64,000 bases of DNA from assembly GCA_030604195.1 (NCBI GenBank), contig JAUVWI010000012.1, positions 1 through 64,000 of the forward strand, written 5' to 3'. A model generated the notes under the pieces. The model searched no databases, had not been told where the DNA came from, and worked only from the letters and a program-made list of their open reading frames with translations. The position numbers were made by a program, and so were the translations under genes. Each line of letters begins with the position of its first letter. Positions within the stretch are counted from its first letter, which is position 1. Source of the stretch: Spirochaetales bacterium (lineage in GTDB: Bacteria > Spirochaetota > Spirochaetia > SZUA-6 > DRHE01). Positions 1 to 9,237 of this stretch are shown here, piece after piece.

Positions 1-102
1 AAGAATCTCGGCAGAAAGCTGGGCATTGATTTCAGCAAAAAATACAGAACGGTCCAGGAGATAAAGAAAATTATTGGGGATTCCAAAAAGACAGACAAAT
101 AA
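1..102 (+). CDS. C-terminal fragment of an unidentified protein
   Basis: The first 33 codons of the window are open in frame 1 and end at a TAA. The tail is lysine-rich (RKLGID, VQEIKKIIG, SKKTDK) and carries no motif I recognise. The start and most of the protein lie outside the window, so no function is assigned. It is too short and truncated for the ORF track. The following 190 bases, up to the FtsB-like gene, are AT-rich and contain no convincing gene; the 64-codon ORF listed at 74-268 has no ribosome binding site and overlaps this tail. Confidence 0.45.
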   Translation, partial: KNLGRKLGIDFSKKYRTVQEIKKIIGDSKKTDK

Positions 103-291
103 TACAACAACTTTGTGTAATATGTTAGCAGCTGTAATTCATTTCATAATAATGATTTACAGCTGTTTTTTTACTTTTCAACTGCAAAAGTCAGGATATT
201 ATACAATGCAAATATTATATCATCAACATACTGCCGTGATTCCACCGGATCTATTCAAGAGAAACTGAATCTAAGCCGTTTATTTAAAATA

Positions 292-732
292 ATGAGAGTT
301 ATCAGATTAATAGTGGCTCTTTATGCCGGTTTCCTCTTCAGTGGTAGTATGTTATTTTTCTGGGGTCACAGCGGCATTTACAGCTACAATAAATTAGTGA
401 ATTACCGCAATTCCCTGGAAGCAAATATCAGATATCTTGAGCAAATTAATCAGCAGCTGCTAAATGATATTGATGCTCTAGGCTCCAATCCCGAGATTAT
501 TACGCTCCAGGCCCGTGAACTTGGTTTTTTCAAGGATGATGAACACGTTATCAGAATTGAAAACTATTCAGCCAGGGGGAATATTCATCAGGTCGGAAGG
601 CTAATCTATAAAGCGGAAGGCAGAGCCACAGGAGATATCCTGATTAAAATATCTGCGCTGTTTCTGCTGTTGTTTTTTTATTTATTCAGCCATATAGTAT
701 TAAAAGAAAATGCTGGTAAATACAGGAGATAA
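292..732 (+). CDS. FtsB/DivIC-like septum formation initiator protein
   Basis: A 146-residue membrane protein of the septum formation initiator (FtsB/DivIC) type, which in other bacteria joins FtsL and FtsQ in the divisome. A hydrophobic N-terminal helix (about residues 4-25) is followed by a likely coiled coil (about 35-65) and the family-typical stretch NPEIITLQARELGFF ahead of a short charged segment. Unusually, it ends in a second strongly hydrophobic helix (about 117-138), so both ends may be membrane-anchored. The 3' end overlaps the next gene by 23 bases, which implies coupled translation with the TsaC-like gene. No strong ribosome binding site is visible. Family assignment is by pattern, so moderately sure. 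Confidence 0.7.
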   Translation: MRVIRLIVALYAGFLFSGSMLFFWGHSGIYSYNKLVNYRNSLEANIRYLEQINQQLLNDIDALGSNPEIITLQARELGFFKDDEHVIRIENYSARGNIHQVGRLIYKAEGRATGDILIKISALFLLLFFYLFSHIVLKENAGKYRR

Positions 733-1282
733 AAAGAGCTTTTGCCGCCTGGTTGATACTGTCAGGCGTGGCGGTGTGGCAATTATTCCCTGCGATACAA
801 TTTACGGAATTGTTGGCATAGCTCCGGATACGGAGCAGAAAATTCGCCGGATCAAGGGCAGGAGCAAAGACTCCCCCTTTGTCAGGCTGATCCAATCTGC
901 TGACTGGCTGCCGGGGATCACGGATCAAAAGCTGCCGGCAGTTTTGCATGCCTACTGGCCAGGTCCTTTAACTCTTATCTTTACTTCCAGGGAGGGAGGC
1001 AGTGTCGCCCTGCGGGTGCCTAAAGATGATCAATTGCAGCGGTTGCTTACGGAGATCGGCCAGCCGCTATTTTCCACCAGTGTAAATCGTAGCCAGGAGA
1101 AAGCTCTCTGGAGGATCAAAGATATTATTGAACAATTTGAGCATAAAGTTGATCTGATTGTCAGTGCCGGAGATATCAAAGCAGTAAAGCCTTCAACTAT
1201 TATAGATATTACCCAGAGCCCCTTCCGCCTGTTGCGCCAGGGTGTTCTGGAATTACCTGACTCGCTTTTTTTGGAAAAATGA
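710..1282 (+). CDS. tsaC: L-threonylcarbamoyladenylate synthase, YrdC/TsaC type
   Basis: A 190-residue YrdC-domain protein that makes threonylcarbamoyl-AMP from threonine, bicarbonate and ATP, the first step of t6A37 tRNA modification. Visible family signatures are RRGGVAIIPCDTIYGI near residue 20, the KGRSKDSPF basic loop (about 47-55) and STSVNRS (about 122-128), where YrdC proteins bind nucleotide. The length matches the short TsaC form without the extra Sua5 C-terminal domain. Its start lies inside the preceding FtsB-like gene, and its last 30 bases overlap the convergent carboxypeptidase gene. Confidence 0.88.
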   Translation: MLVNTGDKKSFCRLVDTVRRGGVAIIPCDTIYGIVGIAPDTEQKIRRIKGRSKDSPFVRLIQSADWLPGITDQKLPAVLHAYWPGPLTLIFTSREGGSVALRVPKDDQLQRLLTEIGQPLFSTSVNRSQEKALWRIKDIIEQFEHKVDLIVSAGDIKAVKPSTIIDITQSPFRLLRQGVLELPDSLFLEK

Positions 1283-2050
1283 GCTTTTCCGCTTCCAGAA
1301 TTCTAAAAAATATTGTTGCTGATTCAGAAAAAACTCCCTGGTAATCCTGGCGCCATGTCTGCCGATATAGCGATAGTGCCACGGTTCGTAACGGTAGCCG
1401 GTTATTTTTTCACTGTCCGGCGGATAGGAAAGCGAGAAGCCGAATTGCCAGCCATGTTCCGCCAGCCAGATCCCTGCAGGATGGGAAGCAAAACTGTCAT
1501 CTATACTGCCAAAATCAATCGTAGTTCCCAGTTGATGTTGTGAATGACCGGGTTTTGCCGATTCTCTATCCGCAATTTCCCGGCCAAGGCTCTGGACATT
1601 ATAATTATAGATCAATTCCTGTCGAGAATAAGAGCGGTAGGTGGAGGAAATAACCAGCTCAATCCCCTGTTCACGGCTGCTTTCCACCATGGCCAGCAAG
1701 TCAGGAATAATCATTCTGCGTAGTTCTAATTTATTTCCGGCCAAAGAAAGGGAATAACCCTGGAGATTGATCAGGTCAGGGGGAACATATTGCTTTTCCA
1801 GGGTGTGTTCTTTATCCACCAGGATTAACAGATCCTCAGGTGATTCCATCAGCTGCAAAATAAGATCAAGAAAGATCTGAGCTTTGGCTGCAATTTTGTC
1901 CCTGGTTGCTGCCGGCAGATCAGAGATTGATTCCATTAGCTCTTTCTCACTGATATTAAAAAGAGGATGCAGATTTTGAACCTCCTGTTTAACCTGTGGG
2001 CAGGAGGTCATGGAAAGCGCCGTCAGCAACAGCAGTAACAAGCTTCTCAA
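1253..2050 (-). CDS. D-alanyl-D-alanine carboxypeptidase lipoprotein, VanY/M15B family
   Basis: A 265-residue secreted peptidase that trims the terminal D-Ala of peptidoglycan stem peptides. It opens with a lipoprotein signal (MRSLLLLLLTALSMTSC; lipobox MTSC, lipidated Cys17). The C-terminal half carries the M15B zinc motifs: STYRSYSRQ, then GHSQHQLGTTIDFG supplying one His and an Asp, and EPWHYRYIG supplying the second His. The start is a TTG that overlaps the lon stop codon as TTGA, so it is translated after lon in a two-gene operon. The N-terminal 100 residues are predicted helical and not recognised. Confidence 0.85.
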   Translation of the reverse strand: MRSLLLLLLTALSMTSCPQVKQEVQNLHPLFNISEKELMESISDLPAATRDKIAAKAQIFLDLILQLMESPEDLLILVDKEHTLEKQYVPPDLINLQGYSLSLAGNKLELRRMIIPDLLAMVESSREQGIELVISSTYRSYSRQELIYNYNVQSLGREIADRESAKPGHSQHQLGTTIDFGSIDDSFASHPAGIWLAEHGWQFGFSLSYPPDSEKITGYRYEPWHYRYIGRHGARITREFFLNQQQYFLEFWKRKSSFFQKKRVR

Positions 2051-4386
2051 AATAGTCTGTCAATAACCTCCTCCATTTTAGATAAAGCATGGAAGCGTAT
2101 GCCTTTTTTAATGTGCTCGGGAATTTCCTCAAGATCCTTTTGGTTTTGCAGAGGAATGATTATTTCCTTTATTCTATTACGGCGTGCAGCAATAACCTTT
2201 TCTTTTAAGCCGCCGATAGGCAGTATGTCACCCACTAATGATAGTTCGCCGGTCATGGCCAGGGATCTATTTATTTTTTTATTCAAAGCCAGGGAAAGCA
2301 GGCAGGATGCCATGGTTATACCCGCTGATGGTCCATCCTTGGGGGTGGCTCCGGCCGGAATATGCAGGTGGATCTGGTTCCTTTCGAAAAACTTCCGATC
2401 AACTCCTAATTTTCCGGCTATATGACGGACATAGGTATAGGCTATACTGGCAGATTCCTGCATTACATCACCCAACTGTCCGGTAAGCTTGAAACCCTCT
2501 TTACCGGCATTCTCTACCGCTTCAATAATCAGGGTTGCTCCCCCTAAAGGAGTCCAGGCCAGACCTATGGCCATACCCGGCCTGGTAATCTTTTTTATAC
2601 CTTCATCATGGAACAGGGGTTTGCCAAGGTATTCCACCAGATTCTGTTTATCAATTTGTACAGGGAAATCTATCTCCTGCAGAACTCTCAATTTGGCTAA
2701 TTTCCGGTGGATTTTATCGAGAGCCTTCTCATAATTTCTCAAACCTGCTTCGCGGGCGTAATCACGGGCAATCCGCAGCAGAGCAGCTTTATCATATTTT
2801 AAAGCCTTTTTCGATAGTCCATTACGTTCCAGGGATTTGGGCAGAAGATACTTTCTGGCAATAGCAAGCTTTTCTTCATCGATATAACCTGATAGGCGGA
2901 TTATCTCCATGCGATCAAGCAGAGGTGAGGGGATAGTATCCACAGTATTTGCCGTTGTAATGAACAGGATGTTAGATAGGTCAAAGGGAAGATCGAGATA
3001 ATGATCACGGAAAGCAATATTCTGTTCGGGGTCGAGAACTTCAAGCAGCGCGGAGGAAGGGTCCCCCTGAAAAGAGGCGCCAAGCTTGTCAATTTCGTCG
3101 ATCATAAAAACCGGGTTCTTGACTTTTACTATTTTGAGTCCCTGCAGGATCTTTCCCGGCATGGCGCCGACATAGGTTCGCCTGTGCCCCTTGATCTCAG
3201 CTTCATCACGCATGCCTCCCACTGAAAAACGAAAAAACTTTTTTCCCATGGCTCTGGCTATGGATTTTCCTACTGATGTTTTACCCACACCCGGCGGGCC
3301 TACCAGACAGAGAATTGATCCTTTGGTATCTTTTTTCAACTTGCGTACAGCCAGGTACTCAATGATTCTCTCTTTGACATCTTCCAGCCCATAATGGTCG
3401 TGGTCGAGTACTCTCTTTGCCCTTACCATATCGATTTTTTCAGACTCGGGCTCTCTCCAGGGTAAATTGATAATAGTATCCAGATAATTCCTGGTAACAA
3501 TAAACTCAGATGAATTGGTGTCCATGAGTGAGAATTTTTCCAGTTCCTGGTTAACCGTTTCCAGGGTTTCCTCACTAAAGTTGGATTTTTCAATTGCCTC
3601 TTTAAAGCGGAGGTATTCACTGCTTTTGGAATCAACAGGCATACCAAGTTCAGCTTTGATGGCTTTGAGCTGTTCTTTGAGAAAATAATCTCTCTGGCTT
3701 TTAGATATTTTTTCATTGATTTGCTTCTGGATTTTTTTCTGAATATTGATCAGTTCCTGCTCTTTCTTTATAAAGATCAGAACCTGCATCATACGCTCAT
3801 GAACATCGAGTGTTTCCAGTATTTTCTGCTGTTCCTGCCGTTTAATGTTTAGAATGGAAGTAATGAAGTCTGCTATTTTTCCCGGGTGATCAATATTGAC
3901 CATATTAAGGCGCATTTCTTCGGAGAAGAGCGGGTTATTCTCTGATACCTGCTTCATCTCACTTATCAGGGCGCGGGTTAAAGCCTTTACCTCGTCATTT
4001 GTATAGTTCGTATCTTCAAGGTATTCTACAGCTGCAGTAATCGGGTTATCGCGTTTAAGGAACCTTTTTATCCTGAAACGGCTGAGTGTCGAAATAAAAA
4101 TATTCATGCCGCCATCGGGAAGATTAATCTTTTTAATAATCTTGGCGGCTGTACCGGTACGGTAAAGGTCGCCGGCGGCAGGCTCTTCTATCTCTCCGGA
4201 AAGGGTAAGCACCAGACCGATAAAACCATCTGCTGCCAAAGATTTTTCGATTACATCAATCTCTCTCTGCGAGGAGATCATCAACGGCGTTAAAAGGCCC
4301 GGAAAAAGAGGATTCCCATGAAGAGATATCAGGCACAATTTTGCGGGAAGAACCTTGGAAGTGGGGATTATCTGTTTATCAGCCAT
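2047..4386 (-). CDS. lon: ATP-dependent protease La (LonA)
   Basis: A 779-residue LonA, normal length. In order: an N-terminal LON substrate-binding domain (about 10-200), a coiled-coil segment (QKKIQKQINEKISKSQ), the AAA+ module with Walker A GPPGVGKTS (about 362) and Walker B VFMIDEIDK, a sensor-2 region, and the C-terminal peptidase domain with the catalytic serine in PKDGPSAG (about 685) and a lysine about 43 residues later. It degrades misfolded and regulatory proteins in the cytoplasm. First gene of a minus-strand operon with the VanY-like peptidase, divergent from recO. Confidence 0.97.
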   Translation of the reverse strand: MADKQIIPTSKVLPAKLCLISLHGNPLFPGLLTPLMISSQREIDVIEKSLAADGFIGLVLTLSGEIEEPAAGDLYRTGTAAKIIKKINLPDGGMNIFISTLSRFRIKRFLKRDNPITAAVEYLEDTNYTNDEVKALTRALISEMKQVSENNPLFSEEMRLNMVNIDHPGKIADFITSILNIKRQEQQKILETLDVHERMMQVLIFIKKEQELINIQKKIQKQINEKISKSQRDYFLKEQLKAIKAELGMPVDSKSSEYLRFKEAIEKSNFSEETLETVNQELEKFSLMDTNSSEFIVTRNYLDTIINLPWREPESEKIDMVRAKRVLDHDHYGLEDVKERIIEYLAVRKLKKDTKGSILCLVGPPGVGKTSVGKSIARAMGKKFFRFSVGGMRDEAEIKGHRRTYVGAMPGKILQGLKIVKVKNPVFMIDEIDKLGASFQGDPSSALLEVLDPEQNIAFRDHYLDLPFDLSNILFITTANTVDTIPSPLLDRMEIIRLSGYIDEEKLAIARKYLLPKSLERNGLSKKALKYDKAALLRIARDYAREAGLRNYEKALDKIHRKLAKLRVLQEIDFPVQIDKQNLVEYLGKPLFHDEGIKKITRPGMAIGLAWTPLGGATLIIEAVENAGKEGFKLTGQLGDVMQESASIAYTYVRHIAGKLGVDRKFFERNQIHLHIPAGATPKDGPSAGITMASCLLSLALNKKINRSLAMTGELSLVGDILPIGGLKEKVIAARRNRIKEIIIPLQNQKDLEEIPEHIKKGIRFHALSKMEEVIDRLF

Positions 4387-4400
4387 AATTATTATTTAAG

Positions 4401-4429
4401 AAGTTATTATTATGGTTCTCAGATGTCAA
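4401..4429 (-). promoter_or_regulatory. Candidate sigma-70 promoter of lon
   Basis: On the minus strand a perfect -35 TTGACA (4424-4429) is followed after exactly 17 bases by TAACTT (4401-4406), 15-20 bases ahead of the lon start. The -10 is a poor match, so this is tentative. No CIRCE-type inverted repeat is present. Confidence 0.4.
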
Positions 4430-4499
4430 GCTGAAATATTTGCCGCTCACCGCTTGCTACTGCTTAATATCTAAATTATTATATACCGGATTTAGAATT

Positions 4500-5249
4500 A
4501 TGTTTAGAACTTCTTCCACACAGGCTGTTGTGCTTCACAGGTACAGAGTCGGTGAAATTCACAAGGGATTGTCACTCTTAACTCTGGATATGGGTATGAT
4601 CAGGGCTCTAGCTCACGGTGCTTATAAAATGAGAAGCAGGTTCAGGACTTTAACCGAACCTTTCAGCAATATAAAAGTCTATCTTTACCATGATCCGGTT
4701 AAGGATCAGTATAAAATAACTGATATTGAAAGCCTTTCTCTATTCACCTGTATACAGGGCAATATGGTGAAATTCTTTACCGCTTCTCTATGGGCAGAGG
4801 TGATTATGAAATCATACGGCGGCGGTGAAAGTTCAGCGGAGTTATTCAATCTTTTTCGAAATGCTTTGAAATACCTTGATTCAGCAGCGCCGGGCAGTGA
4901 ACACTTCATTTCCCAGCAATTCCTCTGGCGCTTTATGGCCCTTTCGGGCTTCAGTCCTGAATTGTCTGTCTGCAGCAATTGTCACGCTGAGATCGCAAAC
5001 ACGCTTTTTTTCCCTGACGGGGAGATGGAGCCGTTCTGCAACAAGTGCATAAAAGGAAAATGCTCAAGCCTATCTTCAGGTGCGCGGCGCTACCTGCAGA
5101 CTACACTACAGCTTCCCCTGTCTGCCGCTTTGAAGGTAAGGTTAATGGCAGAGTCTGCCATTGCGCTTAAGCAAGTTACCTTTCAACTCGTACAAACCAT
5201 GGTGGAGAGTCCGTTGAATACTATTAAGAGCGGAATGGGTATATTATGA
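4500..5249 (+). CDS. recO: DNA repair protein RecO
   Basis: A 249-residue RecO, the recombination mediator that works with RecR to load RecA on SSB-coated DNA. I prefer the ATG at 4500 over the ORF-track start at 4440 because the family begins just before the conserved TQAVVLHRYRVGEIHKGL segment of the OB fold. A zinc-binding cluster CSNC-x19-CNKC is visible at about residues 158-184. It heads the + strand run recO-thpR-pdp-recJ and overlaps thpR by four bases (ATGA). Confidence 0.9.
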   Translation: MFRTSSTQAVVLHRYRVGEIHKGLSLLTLDMGMIRALAHGAYKMRSRFRTLTEPFSNIKVYLYHDPVKDQYKITDIESLSLFTCIQGNMVKFFTASLWAEVIMKSYGGGESSAELFNLFRNALKYLDSAAPGSEHFISQQFLWRFMALSGFSPELSVCSNCHAEIANTLFFPDGEMEPFCNKCIKGKCSSLSSGARRYLQTTLQLPLSAALKVRLMAESAIALKQVTFQLVQTMVESPLNTIKSGMGIL

Positions 5250-5809
5250 GGGTTTTTGCAGCACTACCGCTTTCTTCAGAAATCCGAAAGCTTCTGTCGG
5301 AGGTCATGGATAAATTAGATTTATTTTATAAAAACCTGAAAATGGTACCGGAGGCGAGTCTGCATATTACTCTTCATTTTTTCGGCGAAATAGGCAAGGA
5401 GAAAACAGAAAAACTAAAAAGCGCTCTGGATAATCCTCTCTTAGCAGGAAGGATAATTAAGGCCGCGTTAGGAGGGTTAGGTTCTTTCCCGGCGCGCGGT
5501 AATCCGCGGGTGATCTTCTGCACCCTCAAAGAGGGAGCGGAAGAGGTGGTCAGTTTCAGAAAAACATTCAATGAGATTATTCATAATTCCGGTTTAGCTG
5601 CACAAGAGGAGGAGCGAAGCTTCACCCCCCATATAACACTGGCTCGCAATAAACAGGGAAGAATCGACCCCCATTTCCTCAATTCATTCGATCTTGAGCA
5701 GCGGGTATTTTCATTTGATCGCTTGATTCTTTATCAATCTATTTTAAGGTCTACAGGTGCGGAACACTGCCCCTTGAAAACGTTGATCTTTACAGGGGAG
5801 GGAAAATGA
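5246..5809 (+). CDS. thpR: RNA 2',3'-cyclic phosphodiesterase (LigT/ThpR)
   Basis: A 187-residue 2H phosphoesterase. The two catalytic HxTL motifs are LHITLHFFGE (about residue 43) and PHITLAR (about 130), with the usual spacing. The family opens 2',3'-cyclic phosphates in RNA to 2'-phosphates. It overlaps the stop of recO (ATGA) and the start of pdp (ATGA), so the three genes are translationally coupled. Confidence 0.92.
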   Translation: MRVFAALPLSSEIRKLLSEVMDKLDLFYKNLKMVPEASLHITLHFFGEIGKEKTEKLKSALDNPLLAGRIIKAALGGLGSFPARGNPRVIFCTLKEGAEEVVSFRKTFNEIIHNSGLAAQEEERSFTPHITLARNKQGRIDPHFLNSFDLEQRVFSFDRLILYQSILRSTGAEHCPLKTLIFTGEGK

Positions 5810-7107
5810 GAGCAGTCGATCTGATTATGAAGAAAAGGGACGGCCAGGTATTAGATAGGGAGGAGATCAATTTCTTGATCACAGGCTATGTAAACGGAAA
5901 GATCCCCGACTATCAAATATCCAGTCTGGCCATGGCTGTTTTCTTCAAGGGAATGACTTTTGAGGAAACCGGTTTTCTGACCAGGGAAATGATCAATTCC
6001 GGAGATATCATTGATCTGTCAGATATTGAGGGGATGTTGATAGATAAACATTCCACAGGCGGAGTTGGTGATAAGGTTTCCCTTATTCTTGCGCCCCTGG
6101 CTGCTGCCTGTGGCCTTAAAGTGCCTATGATGAGCGGCAGAGCTCTGGGCCATACCGGAGGCACCCTGGATAAGTTGGAATCTATTCCCGGGTATCGCAC
6201 AAATCTTTCACTGGCTGAATTTAAAGAGGCTTTGGAGAAAATCGGTTTTGCCATGATAGGACAGAGCGAAAGCGTGGTTCCGGCTGACCGCAAGCTTTAC
6301 GCTTTAAGAGATGTAACAGCCACAGTGGAATCTATTCCCCTGATCACCGCCAGTATAATGTCGAAGAAATTCGCCGAGGACGCCGAATCCTTCGTTTTTG
6401 ATGTAAAGTGCGGCTCAGGCGCTTTTATGAAAACCCTTGAGCAGGCTGAAGGGCTGGCCATATCACTGGTTGAAACCGGCAGAAGTTTGAATAGAAAGAT
6501 CAAGGCAGTAATATCAGATATGGATCAGCCGCTGGGGCTGATGATCGGCAACTTCCCTGAAGTTCGGGAGGTTATTTCCTCTCTTCATAACCAGGGGCCA
6601 GATGATTTGATGGATCTGACAATACGGCTCACTGCCTGGATGGTTGTGCTGGGGGGTCTGGCCGCAGATATCTCCACTGCTGAAAAGATCTGCCGGGAGA
6701 AAATAATCGATGGCTCGGCCTGGAAGAAATTCCTGGAAAATGTTGAATACCAGGGAGGAGACATCGAAGTACTTTTAAACCCGGATAGAGCGCCCAGGGC
6801 GCAGCATATAATTCCCTTGAAGGCAGAAAATCAAGGTTTCCTGAAGAGAATCGATGCCTTTAAAATGGGGTTGGCCTCCGGTATGCTGGGAGCCGGCAGA
6901 TCCAGAAAGGAAGATCCCGTATTCCCGGCTGTCGGCATAGAGCTTCTTAAGGTACAGGGTGATGCAGTGAAACCTGGTGAAGAATTATGTTTGATCCATG
7001 GTGAGGATCTCTCGAAAATCGATGAAGTGAAAAAACTGCTTAAGGATTCTTATTCCTTTAATGAAGAGCCGCTTCCTCCGGGAGGGCGGGTCTTGAAAGA
7101 GCTTTAG
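5806..7107 (+). CDS. pdp: Pyrimidine-nucleoside phosphorylase
   Basis: A 433-residue member of the thymidine/pyrimidine-nucleoside phosphorylase family, which splits uridine and (deoxy)thymidine with phosphate to the base and (deoxy)ribose-1-phosphate. The signature DKHSTGGVGDKVSL (about residue 82) and the phosphate/substrate loop SGRALGHTGGTLDKLE (about 110) are intact, as are the KCGSGAFMK segment (about 200) and the C-terminal barrel-sandwich region. It could feed the uracil and cytosine metabolism suggested by the 21-35 kb region, though it sits in the recO-recJ operon. Confidence 0.92.
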   Translation: MRAVDLIMKKRDGQVLDREEINFLITGYVNGKIPDYQISSLAMAVFFKGMTFEETGFLTREMINSGDIIDLSDIEGMLIDKHSTGGVGDKVSLILAPLAAACGLKVPMMSGRALGHTGGTLDKLESIPGYRTNLSLAEFKEALEKIGFAMIGQSESVVPADRKLYALRDVTATVESIPLITASIMSKKFAEDAESFVFDVKCGSGAFMKTLEQAEGLAISLVETGRSLNRKIKAVISDMDQPLGLMIGNFPEVREVISSLHNQGPDDLMDLTIRLTAWMVVLGGLAADISTAEKICREKIIDGSAWKKFLENVEYQGGDIEVLLNPDRAPRAQHIIPLKAENQGFLKRIDAFKMGLASGMLGAGRSRKEDPVFPAVGIELLKVQGDAVKPGEELCLIHGEDLSKIDEVKKLLKDSYSFNEEPLPPGGRVLKEL

Positions 7108-7110
7108 AGA

Positions 7111-9237
7111 ATGAACTGGCAAAAAAAACCCCTTGATTCCCATACGGTACGGGAGCTCTCCAGGAAGTTTGATCTGAATCTGCTTGTTTCCTCAATCCTG
7201 GTGCGCAGGGAGTTGGATGCTGCGGAATCACTCTTTTTTTTCCTGGAAAGTGACCCCTGTTATCTTCATAACCCCTTTCTCTTCAGTGATATGGAAGAGG
7301 CTGTGGAACGTATCTATGCTGCTCTGGAGAGCGGTGAAAAAATTATGATTTTTGGAGATCGGGATGTCGACGGTATAACCGCCACTGTTCTATTAGTTGA
7401 GGCCCTTGGCGAGCGAAATGCACAGGTGGATTGGTTGCTCCCAAAAGGTGATGAGTCTTATGGGCTCACCGCCGAAGTCATTGATGCCATTGCTCTGAAA
7501 GGTGTGACCCTGCTGATTACCGTGGACTGCGGTATCTCCAATGTGGAAGAGGTCAGGCTGGCCGGAGAAGCAGGTATCGATACTATTATAATAGACCACC
7601 ATAATCCGCCCTCAATACTGCCCGATGCTCTGGCTATTATAAATCCTAAATCAACAGATACCCGTTATCCATTCAGGGACATGGCCGGCTGCGGCGTAGT
7701 TGCCAAGCTTGATTGGGCACTGCGCTTTTACCAGACCAGCTTTTATGGCCAGACTGTCTGTTTGCTTAATATTAAGCCGGTAAATGAGGGTTTCGAGGTT
7801 GGAGCGGTAAAAATTGTTAATCTGGTAGAAGAAGAGAGAGTAGTGGAGAATCTGATCCCGCCAACCGCTCCGGGGAGGGGAAGAGAATATTTCCAGCGAA
7901 CACGCCTGGCCAGGTTGATTGCCGGATATGATCTGCTTGTTTTTAATTCAGAGCAGCAGAAGCGAATGCTGGAAGAGGCCCTGGGCGGGGAAACTGAGCT
8001 ATCTTTTACCGATATCCGGCCCCTTTTGCTCGAACATTTCCCGGCATTGCAGGGGAAAAGCCTGCTTAAAATAATCGAAATGAGCAGGCTCTGCCGCTAT
8101 ACCTCCACCAGGTTCAGTGAGCTGGATATGCTGAAAACTCTCTTCATTGCTTTAGCGCACAGGCGTATACAGAATCTTGACCAGGCGCATACCAAGGTAA
8201 TGGACCTGGTGGCCCTGGGGACTTTAGCGGATCTAATGCCGTTGATCGATGAAAACAGGATAATGGTTAAAGAAGGGCTCGAAGTGCTCAACCGTATGGA
8301 GCGTCCCGGGCTCCGGGGTTTGCTAACACGTCAGGATCTGCAGGGAAAGAAAATAACCACGACGGATATTTCCTGGCATGTAAATCCGGTATTAAATTCA
8401 ACCGGCCGTCTTGGCAAACCGGAGATTGCTGCGGAGCTTCTTCTTTCAGATAATCCGGAAAGGATCAACGAACTGGTCGACCAGATTCGAAGTATGAATA
8501 AAGAGAGAAAAAAGCAGGGCGGTAAGGTATGGGAAAAAAATCTCCATAAAGCTCAGGAGAGTTATAAGAGATCAGAAGAGAAGTTCGTATTAATATACAA
8601 TGATAATATCAACCGGGGAAATACCGGTATTATTGCCGCCAGGTTAGTCAATTTTTTTAAGGCTCCGGCCATTGTTATTGCTCTATCCAAGGAAAGAGCA
8701 GTCGGTTCACTTAGAAGTCCCTATAATCTCGGCGGTTTCCTGGATAATTTCGCTGATATATTTGATAATTATGGGGGTCACAACCAGGCTGCCGGTTTCA
8801 GCATGGACAGCGGTAACCTTGCTCTCTTTGAAAAAAGATTATACGAGCAGGTGAAAAACCTGACGGCTCCCGATCGAAGTGAAGAAAAACTGGTAATTGA
8901 TGCTGAAGTACCGCATGAATATCTGAATCCGGATTTAATCAAAGTTGTCGAGTTTTTTGAACCATTTGGAGAGAGAAATCCTACTTTAGTATTTCTTACC
9001 AGGAAGGTTCGTATTGAATCACTGGAGTTTATCGGTAAGAAGGGAGCGCCTCATCTGAAGCTGCTTATTTCAGGCGGCAAATACCGTTGGCCGGCTGTTT
9101 TCTGGCGGGCTGCAGAAAGAGCAGGAAAGGATTTTGATATTAATGAAGAAGTGGATATTGTTTATCAATTAGCCAGAAATTACTTCCAAAATACAGATAC
9201 CCTGCAGCTAACCATATTAGATATACATAGATGCTAA
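7111..9237 (+). CDS. recJ: Single-stranded-DNA-specific exonuclease RecJ
   Basis: A 708-residue DHH-family 5'-3' ssDNA exonuclease. Metal-binding motifs are GDRDVDGITA (about residue 81), TVDCGISN (about 138), the DHH core IIIDHHNPP (about 157) and AGCGVVAK. The DHHA1 domain near the C-terminus has the GRLGKPE and YGGHNQAAGFS motifs. Between the two halves there is a long insertion (about 210-340) relative to minimal RecJ. The gene starts three bases after pdp, and its TAA overlaps the ATG of the repeat-derived start of the M23 gene (TAATG). Confidence 0.93.
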   Translation: MNWQKKPLDSHTVRELSRKFDLNLLVSSILVRRELDAAESLFFFLESDPCYLHNPFLFSDMEEAVERIYAALESGEKIMIFGDRDVDGITATVLLVEALGERNAQVDWLLPKGDESYGLTAEVIDAIALKGVTLLITVDCGISNVEEVRLAGEAGIDTIIIDHHNPPSILPDALAIINPKSTDTRYPFRDMAGCGVVAKLDWALRFYQTSFYGQTVCLLNIKPVNEGFEVGAVKIVNLVEEERVVENLIPPTAPGRGREYFQRTRLARLIAGYDLLVFNSEQQKRMLEEALGGETELSFTDIRPLLLEHFPALQGKSLLKIIEMSRLCRYTSTRFSELDMLKTLFIALAHRRIQNLDQAHTKVMDLVALGTLADLMPLIDENRIMVKEGLEVLNRMERPGLRGLLTRQDLQGKKITTTDISWHVNPVLNSTGRLGKPEIAAELLLSDNPERINELVDQIRSMNKERKKQGGKVWEKNLHKAQESYKRSEEKFVLIYNDNINRGNTGIIAARLVNFFKAPAIVIALSKERAVGSLRSPYNLGGFLDNFADIFDNYGGHNQAAGFSMDSGNLALFEKRLYEQVKNLTAPDRSEEKLVIDAEVPHEYLNPDLIKVVEFFEPFGERNPTLVFLTRKVRIESLEFIGKKGAPHLKLLISGGKYRWPAVFWRAAERAGKDFDINEEVDIVYQLARNYFQNTDTLQLTILDIHRC

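Noticed and set aside
74-268. 64-codon ORF after the first gene fragment
   Set aside because: Overlaps the tail of the preceding gene, no ribosome site, low-complexity AT-rich composition.
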